A DNA stretch of 64,000 bases from CAWFGW01 sp963815495 (lineage in GTDB: Bacteria; Bacteroidota; Bacteroidia; Cytophagales; JAAEPT01), in assembly GCA_963815495.1 (NCBI GenBank), contig CAWFGW010000007.1, positions 186,001 through 250,000 of the forward strand, in the 5' to 3' direction. Both the position numbers and the translations under genes were made by a program. Positions 8,255 through 19,600 of this stretch are shown here, in pieces. The notes under the pieces were generated by a model. It saw nothing but the letters and a program-made list of their open reading frames with translations. It was not told the origin of the DNA and searched no databases. Each line of letters starts with the position of its first letter. Position 1 is the first letter of the stretch.

Positions 8255-8914
8255 TCACTTTTTCACCAAATCAGGATACTTCTCTTTTAGTTTATTTAAC
8301 CTAGGAATTGACACTTGTCGAATGTAGCCATTGTCGGGGTGCAGTCGTTCATAGTCTTGATGGTATGCTTCTGCTACCCAGAATTTTTCAAACTTCTTCA
8401 CCTCAGCCGCTATATCCGCATTAAGTTCTTTAGCTAACGCAGCTTTTTTTGCTTCAATGATGCTTTTCTCTTCTTCGTTTTGATAAAAAAGAATCGACCG
8501 ATATTGCGAACCATGGTCGGGACCTTGGCCATTAACTTGTGTCTGGTTTTGTGTGGCAAAATAGATATCTATCAATTGGCTAAAACTAATCACCGAGGGA
8601 TCATAGTGTACTTTTACGGCTTCGGCATGTCCCGTTGTGCCTGTGTTGCTTGACTCGTAAGTGGGGTTTTTAGTATGGCCACCAGAATAACCAGAAACTA
8701 CCTCACCCACCCCTCTAGTATGTTCATAAATGGCTTCTACACACCAAAAACAGCCACTAGCAAAATAGGCCGTTGCGGTTGCATTTAAATTAGGTTGCGG
8801 GGGCTTAGATATTTCAACAGCTTTGTTGTTCGCATTGCTTGTAGCATTGCAGGCAGACAAGGTAAATAAAAAAAGAAGGGTCCAAACCAAGTTTTTCAAA
8901 TGTATTTTTCTCAT
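8255..8914 (-). CDS. msrA: Peptide-methionine (S)-S-oxide reductase, lipoprotein form
   Basis: Repairs oxidised methionine (S-sulfoxide) in proteins. The active-site signature GCFWCVE is near residue 60 of the 219-residue product, followed by the family stretches GVVSGYSGGHTKNPTYE and AYHQDYERLHPD. The start is set at ATG 8914 because it places a signal peptide and lipobox (LFTLSAC) directly at the N-terminus. The protein is therefore probably lipid-anchored outside the cytoplasmic membrane and repairs envelope proteins. An upstream ATG at 8953 would spoil the signal peptide. It is a single gene, downstream of the terminator at 9046-9080. Confidence 0.94.
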   Translation of the reverse strand: MRKIHLKNLVWTLLFLFTLSACNATSNANNKAVEISKPPQPNLNATATAYFASGCFWCVEAIYEHTRGVGEVVSGYSGGHTKNPTYESSNTGTTGHAEAVKVHYDPSVISFSQLIDIYFATQNQTQVNGQGPDHGSQYRSILFYQNEEEKSIIEAKKAALAKELNADIAAEVKKFEKFWVAEAYHQDYERLHPDNGYIRQVSIPRLNKLKEKYPDLVKK

Positions 8915-9045
8915 AGTGGATTTATATTGTAAAGTACTAACCACAAATTTCAAGTTTTTGTTATAATAAAAATGTCTTTTAGATTACTTATAGGGATTTA
9001 AGATAAAGGAGGCTTATGAAAACATATACGATGGGTATGGTTAAA

Positions 9046-9080
9046 CAAAAAAACCGATATGCTTTCACAAATCGGTTTTT
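9046..9080 (-). terminator. Rho-independent terminator after the aminotransferase
   Basis: AACCGAT (9052-9058) pairs with ATCGGTT (9071-9077). The loop is 12 bases, with A-runs on the left and T-runs on the right, so it works on either strand. It lies 26 bases past the aminotransferase stop. Confidence 0.85.
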
Positions 9081-9106
9081 CTAACTCTATTTTCTTAATA
9101 AAAACA

Positions 9107-10408
9107 CTAAGAGGCACAATACTCTAATATTGCTTCTTTAATTTTTGTAAACGTACTCTGCAACAATTCTTCGTTTTCCTCTAACAGTGTTACTCTAAAG
9201 CCTTTTAAATCAGAGTGAAAGGATGACAAAGGTACTACACACACTCCTTTTGAAGCCAACAAATAATAGACGAACCGCTTATCAAAGTCCATGTCCTTAG
9301 CCGTCCACTCTTCTGCTAATGCTCTACGTTTATCATCTTCGATGTGAATTTTTTGACCTGCTTTTAACACCCCTTCATTAAACACCATGGTATTATAAAA
9401 GGCACCAAAGGTCTCATTAAAAGTGATTTGAGGCACATCTTTCAAAATACCTGTAATGATCTTACTTCTTCGTCCGATGCTTTCATTCAACTCTTTACGA
9501 TATTCTGCATAGTTTTCATCCGTCATAATTTTCGGAATAGCCAACTGTGGCAATGTCGTTGAACAAACCTCGATCATTTTCGCATCTTCCAAAGTCGAAC
9601 ACAAACGTGCAAATTCTGAATCTTTGTTTCGGTTATAAAACTCCATCCAGCCACAACGTGACCCTGGCCACGGCAATTCTTTTGAAATTCCCTTCATCGC
9701 AATTCCAGGTACATCACCAATTACTTCTGCGAGTGAAACAGCTGTTACACCATTGTAAGTGATGTTTTGATAGATTTCATCACTAATAATAAACAAATCA
9801 AACTCTTTCGCGATTTCCACAATGCGTTTCAACATTTCAATCGGATACACCATTCCGGTTGGATTATCAGGGTTGATAATCAAAATACCAATGATATTGG
9901 GGTTGTATTTGATTTGCATATACATCTCATCCACATCTGGGTACCACGAGTTTTGTGGGTCCAAGCGGTAAGTGATGGGAACCTTATTTGCATGTGCTGC
10001 TTCTGCCGAGCTATGTGTAGAGTAAGCGGGCGATGGACCAATAACACGAGACGATGGATATAAATATTGGTATACTTTAGCTATGGCATCGCCCAACCCA
10101 TTAAAAAACAATATATCCTGAGCATCTATTTGTACTCCACCTTTTTTGTTGGTGCGTTCTGCAAGAAATTGACGCGTCTTAAAATCACCTTTGGAGTGAG
10201 TATAACCATACGATCGATCTTCTTGAACTAAATTAGTTACTATATTTTTCATCCAGGCGGGAATCTTGGCGTTCTTTTGAATAGGATCTCCTATGTTTTC
10301 AAAAGTGATTTTCGTACCAATAGCTTCAAGCTTTTCAGCTTTCTTTACGATGTTACGAATTTCGTACTCCAACTCTTCTGCACCTTCGTATAGTAACTTT
10401 GTTCTCAT
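9107..10408 (-). CDS. PLP-dependent class I/II aminotransferase
   Basis: 433-residue fold-type I aminotransferase. The substrate-binding NPDNPTG motif is near residue 180, SDEIYQ follows with the PLP-ring aspartate, and the Schiff-base lysine is in GISKELPWPGSR. The C-terminal arginine that grips the substrate carboxylate is probably in GFRVTLLEE. The overall sequence is of the alanine-transaminase-like group common in Bacteroidota, but the amino-acid specificity cannot be read from sequence. It starts at ATG 10408 and is transcribed alone, divergent from lgt. Confidence 0.88.
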   Translation of the reverse strand: MRTKLLYEGAEELEYEIRNIVKKAEKLEAIGTKITFENIGDPIQKNAKIPAWMKNIVTNLVQEDRSYGYTHSKGDFKTRQFLAERTNKKGGVQIDAQDILFFNGLGDAIAKVYQYLYPSSRVIGPSPAYSTHSSAEAAHANKVPITYRLDPQNSWYPDVDEMYMQIKYNPNIIGILIINPDNPTGMVYPIEMLKRIVEIAKEFDLFIISDEIYQNITYNGVTAVSLAEVIGDVPGIAMKGISKELPWPGSRCGWMEFYNRNKDSEFARLCSTLEDAKMIEVCSTTLPQLAIPKIMTDENYAEYRKELNESIGRRSKIITGILKDVPQITFNETFGAFYNTMVFNEGVLKAGQKIHIEDDKRRALAEEWTAKDMDFDKRFVYYLLASKGVCVVPLSSFHSDLKGFRVTLLEENEELLQSTFTKIKEAILEYCAS

Positions 10409-10563
10409 TTATTTAAATGGTTTACGTTTTTAGCACACGCTAAAAGGCTGCAAATTTATGAATTTTTTATACAATCTATGGATGTTTATAATTCCTTCTA
10501 AAATTGATTGGTGAATAAGCCCAAGCAGCCTAACTTGCTTTGATTCTTACAAATAAGTTTTAA

Positions 10564-11685
10564 ATGCATTTATTCGATTTCATTACCTGGCAAGCAGACC
10601 CCGAAATTTTCTCCATCGGGTCATTTTCAATTCGTTGGTATGGTTTACTTTTCGCCATGGGCTTTATTGTTGGTCAGCGCATCATTTCACGCTTTTTTAA
10701 ATACAATGGTTATGATGAAAAAATGGTTGATTCCTTTGTAATTTATTCGGTAATAGGTACCGTTGTAGGTGCTCGATTAGGTCATGTGTTCTTCTATGGC
10801 CCTTATTTTACTCCAGAAGGAACTGGGTATTTTGACAACCCAATCTCTATTTTAAACCTGCGTGAAGGTGGTCTGGCTAGTCACGGTGCTTTAATTGGGT
10901 TATTAATTTCCACTTACCTTTTTTATAAATATAAAATCAAAGAAAGCTACTTGTGGATTACGGACCGCTTAGCAATTACAGTAGCGTTGGCTGGTTGTTT
11001 CATTCGTTTTGGCAATTTAATGAACTCGGAAATCATTGGAAAACCAACGAACTCTCCTACTGCATTTATTTTCGCCAAAGATGCAGCTCTAAATTGGGAA
11101 GAACATTTTGAAAATGTATTTGATGGTGTTGACTTTGAATCTACAGGTGAAATAAGAACTGAGAACGGGCAAGAATATGAGCGAATGAATGCTTCTGTAA
11201 TTTTCAAAGATGAATTTCAAGATGAAGCGGTATGTGAAAAATATATTTCAAATACTGTAATTCCTTATCAAGCAACTTACTATAAATATAATCCAGACCG
11301 GAGTCATATTACCTTTTTTGAAAACCCTGATAACATCAGATTTACCAAAGATGATGGTCGCTTAGTCGCTTCTTTTTCTACTTATGGTATTCCTCGTCAT
11401 CCCTCTCAATTGTACGAATCCATTAGCTCACTCTTTGTGTTTGTATTATTGTTCTATCTGATGGACAAAAGTAAAGGCAAACTCCCTGACGGCATGAGCA
11501 CGGGGATCTTCTTAACCTTAGTGTTTGGTTTGCGCTTTGTTTACGAAATATTCAAGGAAAATCAGGTGGATATGGAAGATGGTTGGTTGCTGAACATGGG
11601 ACAAATTTTAAGTATCCCTTCTCTCCTATTCGGTTTATTCTTGTTATTTAGAGCACTTAATCAACAGAAGAAAAGTGCCACGTAA
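10564..11685 (+). CDS. lgt: Prolipoprotein diacylglyceryl transferase
   Basis: Inner-membrane enzyme that attaches diacylglycerol to the lipobox cysteine of prolipoproteins, the first step of lipoprotein maturation. 373 residues with about seven membrane segments. Family landmarks are FSIRWYGLLFAMGF, GARLGHVFFYGP, REGGLASHGALIG, CFIRFGNLMNSEIIG and RHPSQLYES. The usual length is 260-290. The extra length is a soluble insertion of about 100 residues (roughly 175-275) between the NSEIIG and RHPSQ motifs, as seen in other Bacteroidota. Its last 11 bases overlap the next gene, suggesting translational coupling. It supplies the lipidation step for the lipoproteins encoded elsewhere in the window. 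Confidence 0.96.
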   Translation: MHLFDFITWQADPEIFSIGSFSIRWYGLLFAMGFIVGQRIISRFFKYNGYDEKMVDSFVIYSVIGTVVGARLGHVFFYGPYFTPEGTGYFDNPISILNLREGGLASHGALIGLLISTYLFYKYKIKESYLWITDRLAITVALAGCFIRFGNLMNSEIIGKPTNSPTAFIFAKDAALNWEEHFENVFDGVDFESTGEIRTENGQEYERMNASVIFKDEFQDEAVCEKYISNTVIPYQATYYKYNPDRSHITFFENPDNIRFTKDDGRLVASFSTYGIPRHPSQLYESISSLFVFVLLFYLMDKSKGKLPDGMSTGIFLTLVFGLRFVYEIFKENQVDMEDGWLLNMGQILSIPSLLFGLFLLFRALNQQKKSAT

Positions 11686-13196
11686 CTTTACAACACTTAT
11701 TCTATGGCTCCTTACATTCAGTGTATTTAGTCAAACTGTCCCACTGAAACATGAGTTTCGTGGACTTTGGGTAACAACAGCCTTTAATTTGGACTGGCCA
11801 TCATCCAATGATAGTAGTCCGGAAGAGCAGCAAAAAGAATTTATTACCCTACTCAATAAACACAAATCACTGGGCATCAACACAGTAATAGTGCAGGTGC
11901 GCGCTGCTGCCGATGCTTTTTATGAAAGTGACTATGAACCGTGGTCGGTGTGGCTGACAGGTGAACAGGGTAAAAAACCAAAACCCTATTGGGATCCACT
12001 CGCATTTATGACGGAAGAGTGTCATAAACGTGGAATGGAAATTCATGCATGGTTCAACCTGTTTCAGAGCAGTATCCCATGAGCGTTTTTTCAAACCAGA
12101 CCGTCACCATGTTTCAAGAAAACACCCTGAGTGGACCTATAAAATTGGGGAAAAAATATTTTTTAACCCAGGTGAACCTGACTTAAGAGAATACCTCACT
12201 AAAGTGGTAATTGATTGTGTTCAAAAGTATGATATTGACGGGGTGCATTTAGATGACTACTTCTACCCTCAAGAAATCAATGGCGATAAAATAGATGACG
12301 ACAAGACCTTCAAAACGTATGGCGATGGTTTTAAAAACAAAGGCGATTGGCGAAGAGACAACATTAACAAGTTAATCAAAATGTTGTCTGATAGCATTCA
12401 TGCTAAAAAGTCATACATGAAGTTTGGAATAAGTCCTGCCTGTGTATGGCGACACAAACATGACGACAAATTGGGATCAAACACGGAGCGCGCACTTACC
12501 AGTTATGATGACCTCTATGCGGACTCTAGAAAATGGTTACAAGAAGGCTGGATTGACTACCTCGCGCCACAACTATATTATAGTACTTTACATAAACGTG
12601 TCAATTACAACAATTTGTTAAACTGGTATGATCAAAACAGCTTTGAACATCATGTATACATCGGTTTAGCTTATTATAAAGCACATGCACCTGATGAAGA
12701 AGGTTGGCATGATGCCAAAGAACTGCCTCGACAAATATCCTTATTGCGATCAAAAGAAAACATTCAGGGATTTAGTTTCTTTCGAGCAAGCTCATTTCAT
12801 GTCAACCCTTTACGCTTGGAAGACACACTCAAAAAGATGAATAATTATTTCTGTGTGCCTCCACCGATGTTATGGTTGGATTCTATTCCTGCTCAAGCAC
12901 CATCAAATTTACATCTCATTCAAAACCAGGATGGTGTATTGTTGCATTGGGATGAACCAGGCGCAGCTTTAGATGGTGAAACTCCCAAGTATTATTTTGT
13001 GTATCGCATAAAAAGAGGTGAACTGTTTGATATCGCGACAGCTCAAAAAATAATAGGGCTGCCTCGTAAAAATTCGTTTCTAGATAATAATATCACACCT
13101 AATACTGAATATTATTATGTAATTACGTCTGCGGATCGATTAAATAATGAGAGCACGCACTTTATAGGTGGTTTATTTAGGACCAAAACAGAATAA
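11675..13196 (+). CDS. GHL10-like glycoside hydrolase, frameshifted
   Basis: Secreted glycosyl-hydrolase-like protein (former DUF187/GHL10; members act on or bind peptidoglycan or polysaccharide). GTG start at 11675, signal peptide ending FSVFSQ, then HEFRGLWVTTAFNLDWPS and INTVIVQVRA. The frame breaks near 12055-12075. The first part ends HAWFNLFQSSIP; one frame over, the expected FRAVSHERFFKP continues through DIDGVHLDDYFYP (the likely catalytic aspartates) to a C-terminal fibronectin-like domain. One extra base explains the break; removing a T from TGTTTC restores an NLFRAVSHE reading. The protein would be about 505 residues. It is either a recent pseudogene or a sequence error; see the cluster of similar breaks nearby. 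Confidence 0.85.
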
Positions 13197-13231
13197 TATT
13201 TCGTTTAGTTAGTTTATTTTTTTAAGTTTTA

Positions 13232-15056
13232 ATGTATAAAATGCTACGAATAAGAATTTTTACGACTTTATTACTTTACTGGACAGTAATCTCTGTTTTT
13301 GCAGTGAAGCCAGCTATCCTGACTGACTCACTGCATGAATTATGTCTGGCTCGGGAGTATGTGGAGTATTTAGAAGATCCCACACAACGCTTATCTATTG
13401 ACTATATTAAAACGCTTGAGTGATACTTCCTCCTTATTTATCCCAAGCACCGCGCAGGATTTAATTAATACAAACATTTCATCTGCCTATTGGCTTCGTT
13501 TTAAACTAAAAGATAATAGTTCCCAAATCTTTAGAATTGAGTTATTTGACTACAACATTGATGAAATCAGTATTTATTACCCCACTAGAGACGGAAGATA
13601 TATTACCAAAGAGGCTGGCTTTAATTACACTTTTTCCCAACGAGAGATTAACCATAAAAATGTAAGCTTTAAGATTCCCCCTTCTATAGATTCTAGCTAT
13701 ACCTACATCCGTTTTTTTTCTGAAAAGAAAAATGTACTCGAACCTATGGTGCGATCTTATGACCACACGTTAAATTATGCAATTAATGAGTACATTTTTT
13801 TTGGTTTAGTATATGGTCTTTTACTCCTCATAATTCTTTACAACTTCATTTATTTCGTTGTATTAAACAAGGCATATTATCTCTACATTATTTTATATGG
13901 TATTGGCATTTTAATTTATATCATGAGTCATGATGGAACTGGTTTTCAATATATTTGGAATAACTATCCAGCAATTAATAACTACACGGGAGAAATAGGG
14001 TTAACTATTAGCACGATTTCGCTTCTACTCTTTACCAATAGCTTCCTGCAATTAAAAGAACTTAACAAAACCTATTTTAACATAATACAATGGAGTATTT
14101 ATGCTAAAATCTTGCTATTTATCATTCAACTGATTTTTACTAATTATAAAATTCTGGAGGTTTTTGATTTAACTTTCACGCTTTTACTTTTATGGTTAGC
14201 GGTAAAATTATATTTAGAAAAAATCCACTCGGCTCGTTGGCTGGTTGTCGGATATTCTGTTCTAAACCTATCATTTATTATTACTGCTCTTGAACGGACT
14301 ACCCTTATACCTTCGAGTTTATTCACTGTGTATGCTTCCAATTTCGGGATTATCTTACAATTTCTATTGTTATCAATTGGTATCGCTGAAACTGTAAAAC
14401 AAGTTTACAAGGAAAAAGCTCAAGGACAAGAAAAACTTATTATCCAACTATGGAAAAACGAACGTCTATCTGAAAAAGTAAACCGCGAATTGGAACAAAA
14501 AGTGAAAGAAAGAACTATTGAATTGGACAATCTAAATGAAAGTTTGAAGAAAAAAGACGAAGAAAATATTCGAATGAATATCGCATTAGATTTGGCGAAT
14601 AATGAATTGAAAAAACACATGAGTTCCTTTGCTCAATCAACTGTTGCCAAAGAGTTTCTAAGTTTTGAAGAGTTTAAAAAAGCCTTCCCCGATGAGATTT
14701 CGTGTCAACGCTATTTAAAAGAACTCAAAGAAGAGAAAGGCTTTGTATGCAGTAAATGCAATAGCACTAAAACCATCAAAGGCAAAGATAAATTTGATGT
14801 TCGGTGTGCCCAATGTAATTATAATGAATCCTTGACTGCAAACACCATCTTCCATAGATCCAAAATAGGATTACAAAAGGCTTTTTATATGCTTTATGTC
14901 GTTTTTAATCAAAAAGATCAAACTAACGCAAAGGAATTAGCCGAAACGCTTTCTCTTCAAAATAGCACTACTCAAAACTTTAAGAACAAAACACTGCTGA
15001 GACTAAAAACTCTAAAAAGAAAAAATTCTTCTTGGGAAAAATTAATTATTGATTAG
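13232..15056 (+). CDS. 7TMR-DISM receptor fused to an IS1595-type zinc ribbon, frameshifted
   Basis: Signal peptide, then a 7TMR-DISMED2 sensor domain (LHELCLAREYVEYLEDPTQR; AYWLRFKLKDNS), seven membrane helices (about residues 135-345 of the second frame), and a coiled coil (about 345-410). The C-terminal 110 residues match the N-terminus of IS1595-family transposases: SFEEFKKAFPDEISCQRYL, a zinc ribbon with C-x2-C (CSKC) and C-x2-C (CAQC), TANTIFHRSKIGLQKAF, then a helix-turn-helix-like tail. No DDE catalytic core follows. The DISMED2 domain is split by one extra base near 13405-13425. The C-terminus may bind DNA or a partner from the membrane. Its stop overlaps tail-to-tail with the LytTR gene. 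Confidence 0.8.
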
Positions 15057-15511
15057 AGCGCCCATTGTTCTAACAACCCCATGAGTTCATGTTTTTTGCG
15101 AACTGAGACCGGAACATTCTCTCCATTATCCAACACTAAATATCCCCCATCGCTTTTCACATATTTCGAAATTGAGTTAATATTAATCACAAACGATTTG
15201 TGTACACGTAAAAACTCATCATCAGGTAATTTATCTGCGATAGCTTTAATGTTTTTACTAACTAACATTTTATTACCATTTGTTAGATATACATGCGTAT
15301 AAGAGCCTGAAGCTTCTGCATATTGAATGTCATCGATTTTTAAGAATAGACATTCTTGTTTGTCCATCACAATAATTTTTCTTTTTAGGCGATGCTGAAT
15401 GGGGTTCTTAAATTCAAAAGTTTGACACTTTTCTCCTTCAATAGGTTCTTTCTTAATAAAAGTAGGTCTTAGATTCATGTCCCGGTTGTTTTTTAATTCT
15501 GAATTATACAT
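15053..15511 (-). CDS. LytTR-family DNA-binding protein
   Basis: 152 residues with a single C-terminal LytTR domain (about 45-150): LFLKIDDIQYAEASGSYTHV, ADKLPDDEFLRVHKSFVINI and GGYLVLDNGENVPVSVRKKH. These are the beta-strand DNA-binding landmarks. The N-terminus is short and basic with no receiver domain, so another protein must provide the signal. The stop codons of this gene and the 7TM gene overlap (15053-15056), and 7TMR-DISM receptors and LytTR regulators often work together in Bacteroidota, so a functional link is possible but inferred. Confidence 0.9.
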   Translation of the reverse strand: MYNSELKNNRDMNLRPTFIKKEPIEGEKCQTFEFKNPIQHRLKRKIIVMDKQECLFLKIDDIQYAEASGSYTHVYLTNGNKMLVSKNIKAIADKLPDDEFLRVHKSFVININSISKYVKSDGGYLVLDNGENVPVSVRKKHELMGLLEQWAL

Positions 15512-15715
15512 AGTGGAATCAAACTAAGAATAGAAAACCAAGTAGTGAAAATTAGCTATAGAAATTATCAAAAAATGGGTTTAAATAGCTGAGAATTTTC
15601 ATGATAAAAGAATATTTCAATGACGCCAAAAACATGCTTAAAAACCCAAAAAAGACAGATTTTAAATTAAAAAAAAAGTTGAAAGACGTAAAAATTAATG
15701 GAGTAAAAAACTGAA
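15512..15715. other. Intergenic, A/T-rich, no gene seen
   Basis: 204 bases between the start of the LytTR gene and the end of the PorP/SprF gene. A-rich tracts only, no clear hairpin terminator. It probably holds the LytTR promoter. Confidence 0.5.
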
Positions 15716-16685
15716 TTACCAAAAAGATTTAGGACAGGTTTGCGGTTTCATATTGAAATCATATTTTAAGGTGATTTCATGGCTACCAGAAGTATATTGA
15801 TTGATTTTAGAAACGGTGTAATCATACGAGTAGGCTATGTCAAAAATACCAGCATCATGAGCATTCAACCGTATTCCTGCTAATAATATAAAGGAGTCTA
15901 AATTTCTATAGGAGCTTCCTATCCAATAGTCTTTGTAGAAGTGAAATTTCATATTTAAATCCAAGGAAGGTAGTGAAGCGTTCCCCCCATATTTTAACAT
16001 GATTGAAGGTACTAAATAGTGCTTAACCACAGGGCTAGTTTGGTGCCACAAGGGTATTTTGTAGCCAGAAGTCAAATAATAGTGATGAACTAAATTTCCT
16101 TGCGAATTTTCTGTCTCAATAAAGTTAACTGAACGTTGAAATAGTTGGTTGATGGATAAACCAGTAAAAAAACGTCCATCATAGATCCAGAAACCAAAGC
16201 TAGCATCAGGAACTCGCTTTGAAATCAAGTTTACTGCTTCACCTTGTTGATCAAAATTCACTTCACTGAAATCTAACTTCACTTCTGTCATACCCAAAAA
16301 CACGCCTGCTGCTAGTCGTACATCTTTATAAAGAGGGAAGTTATAGCTATATGAACCCATCATCGTTGTTTTGCTGATAGGTCCTGTTCTGATCGTTAAA
16401 GGCGATGCCTCCTATGGCATGAATCGGGTTATTTTTATTTAGTCCAGGCTTTCGTTCGACTCCAATAGGAGCACTGCCGCTAATGTAATAGGAAGTGGGT
16501 CCACCTTTAAAATTCACCCATTGTTTACGGTAGCCTATTGCCAAATCCAAATCACCATCAGTACCGCCTACAGCCGGATTTAAGACATATTGATTGACCA
16601 TGTATTGGGAAAACTGAACACGTTGCTGACCAAACCCGTGCAGCGAGAAAGAAAATGCCAAAAGAAGGTAGAGCGATAACTTCAT
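15716..16685 (-). CDS. PorP/SprF-family outer-membrane protein, frameshifted
   Basis: Type IX-associated outer-membrane barrel of the PorP/SprF family, which docks a partner adhesin at the cell surface. ATG 16685 gives a signal peptide (LSLYLLLAFSFSLHGFGQ) followed by the signature FSQYMVNQYVLNPAVGG. The frame breaks near 16385-16393. The first frame reads FNDQNRTYQQ, while the shifted frame gives RTGPISKTTMMGSYSYNFPL, the normal continuation; dropping one C in GATCAGAACA restores NDRTGPIS. The joined product is about 322 residues, normal for the family. It starts two bases after the stop of the giant PKD protein, so the two form an SprB-SprF-like pair. Confidence 0.88.
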
Positions 16686-16687
16686 TT

Positions 16688-19600
16688 TTATTCGATAATT
16701 AATAACCAACCACTTTCAGAAAAATCAGTATGATCGGTGCTACCTAAAAAATCAATCACGTAATAATAGGTTCCAAAAGGTACTTTTGTACCATTGGAAT
16801 AGCCATCCCACGGGGTTTGATACCCATCATCATCTTCAAAAAGGGTATCACCCCAACGATTGAAAATTTTCACATGAGTATGCAGGGTATTTAGGTAAGC
16901 CACGAATCACCCATGTATCATTTAAACCATCGTTATTGGGCGAAAAGGCATTCGGTATATTTACTGCTTTATAGTTTCGAATTGTAATACTTGAACTTGA
17001 CTCACAGCCTTGTCCTACGGGACCTGTAAACACTGTTACTGGGTAAGTAGTCGTTACATTTTCATCCTGAATAGTATAGATTGGATTTTGAACTAATTCT
17101 TGGTTAACATCATAAGATAAAAAGCCAGGGGTTGTAGAACGGTAACTTAAATAATTATCTTCTTCCCAATGGATTAGTGAAACCGTATCATATTTCAAAT
17201 CATCAATCTGAAGGGGCAATTGAATTTCCTTTTGATTACCATATGTCACATCCATGAACTCGATTGGAAATGAAGTAAACACTTGTTCATATATTTTTAT
17301 AGTAATGGAATCGGTGTGAGACGGACAATAATCATTGGAAACAGTTAAAAAATATTCACCCGATGCTGTGGGATGTTTTAAATCAAAAGGTACAATAGTG
17401 GATTCCGAAGGATAAAAGTTCAGTGACCAAATTTCCACTCATAGTTAGAAATCTCCTCATTCTGAACACCTTTCAATGTGATTACCCTATCCGTTTCACA
17501 GATGATGGTATCCGAAGCTTTAATTTCAGCAAAAGGCATTTTTATTACGTCTTGAAACACCAGGTTAGAAACTGCTGTATCTTCATATAAGCATTTATAA
17601 TTCGAGCGCACCTTTACATAAATAGACGTATCAATGCTTGTGTTTAAGTCAAAATAAGGCAAGCTAAAATCGGTGTTAAGCAACTCACCCTTTTTATTGA
17701 AAAAATAATATTCAGGAGCATCCCCAGCAGCAAAATTAGTATGCGTTTGAAAACGAACACTTGTCCCGACACAAACAGGTAACATTTCATCCAGCGACAC
17801 TTCTGGATAATAAGCCTGCTCTGGCACAAGTGTTAAAGCAGCTTTGGTTACAGGGCATACACCATTAGAGGTAATCCACTCCGCCACTAAGGTGTCTTCA
17901 ATACTTAAAAAATTTGTAACTAAAGATGAAGCATCGTTTTCTTCTATTTCAATATCCCCAGTATTTTTTATTATCGTCCAACTACCATTACCAATAGCTG
18001 GAATATTTCCAGTCATTCGTTTATCATCATCAGTGATACAGTAAACCAGCGTATCAGTAAGCGCATTGGAAACAAGAGCTTGTGTAGGTTTCAAATCGAC
18101 TGGAATTTCAAAGTTACCGATATCCCCCACACAGCCTTCCCTGGTTGTTTCAACCACACTTCCTACTATATTCACGTTTCCAGCTATAAAGTGAATGGAG
18201 TCACGCTGGTCATCTTGATTAAAAACCTGAGCTCCGTTGTCAATCGCCCACGTAAAGGTACTTTCATCAAACCCAGAGACATATAACGAATCGTTGAAAG
18301 TTTCACAAACCGCATTAATAGGAAAAGGCTGTGGCGCTATTGGTGTAGTATCTACCACAACTTTTATTGGCGACAACTCACTTTCGCACAACCAATTTTT
18401 CTGACTCACAAAAAAGGAATCAACAGTGACCTTGCGATAAAAATCAGGTTTTTGGGCAAGTAAAATAGTATCGCCACTATACCAACGAATGGAATTGAGC
18501 GGGTCGGTGGTTAGCACAAAGTCAGGCAAAGTCTCTACCTTTTGGCAATAGCGTATGGTGTCTTGTACTAAAGGTGCATCAGGTACATTGACGACTTCTA
18601 CCTGACGAACTAGTGTATCACGGCAACCTTCCATGCTTGTAAATTCATATTTAACATCATAAAATCCTTCTGTTGCTGGGGGAATAAAATAGCCATTGCT
18701 TAAGGTTCCAGTACCTGAAAAGAAGCCACCTTCTGGGCTAACGTCTTGAATTTTTATGGTATCAGAAGATTCGCATGTTGGAGCTACGGGAGAAAAATCT
18801 ACTTCCACATAATCATGTACAATAGTTTTAGCTTTTGCTCTACCTACTTCTGTTCCATCCAGACTGGTTATTTTCGCATAATAATCACTACTGTCAATCA
18901 AACTTATAGGTAGTGTTAAAGGAATTGTAAAATTACTATCGCTAAACCATTCCACCTTAGAGGTTACACCACCAATTACATGCGTATTAAACTCGGATAA
19001 ATCAAAGCTGGAATAAACAGCGGGATTACTTTCGACATCCGAGCAGATTTTAAAAAGTGTATCTGTTGCATTCAAAGAACAAGGAAACACTTCTAAGGTA
19101 TCCGTTGTGGTACAGTATTTTTGAGTGACGGTTAAGACGTATTTCCCTGCTGTTTTAACCGTCACAGCAGCGCTTAAATTATCAGGTAAAAATGGTTCAC
19201 CTGAAGGCCCTTCCCATGAAAATGAAGTATCTGCAGTAGTTGTAGAACCGAGAAGATTTGCCTCACCAGTAATACAGTCTAATTTAACATCGAGGCCAGC
19301 ATCCGCTGTAGGCACGATTCCTGAAGTAGTGACAAGAACGGTATCCGTCATGTTGCATCCGCCATCTTTAGCTTTTAATACATATTCACCCGGAATATCT
19401 ACATCGGTAAACAATGCTTCGGAGTTTGGTAAATAATTTACACCTGTTGGACCTTCCCAGAAATAGCTATCCGACTGAGACAGTGCTGAAACGGCTTTTA
19501 AAGAAGTATGTGTATCGCCACATTCGATGTTTGCATCTGGTCCGGCACTAATGCTATCCACCACAATTGAATCAGCTGCTGATAAAGTAATTTGACAACC

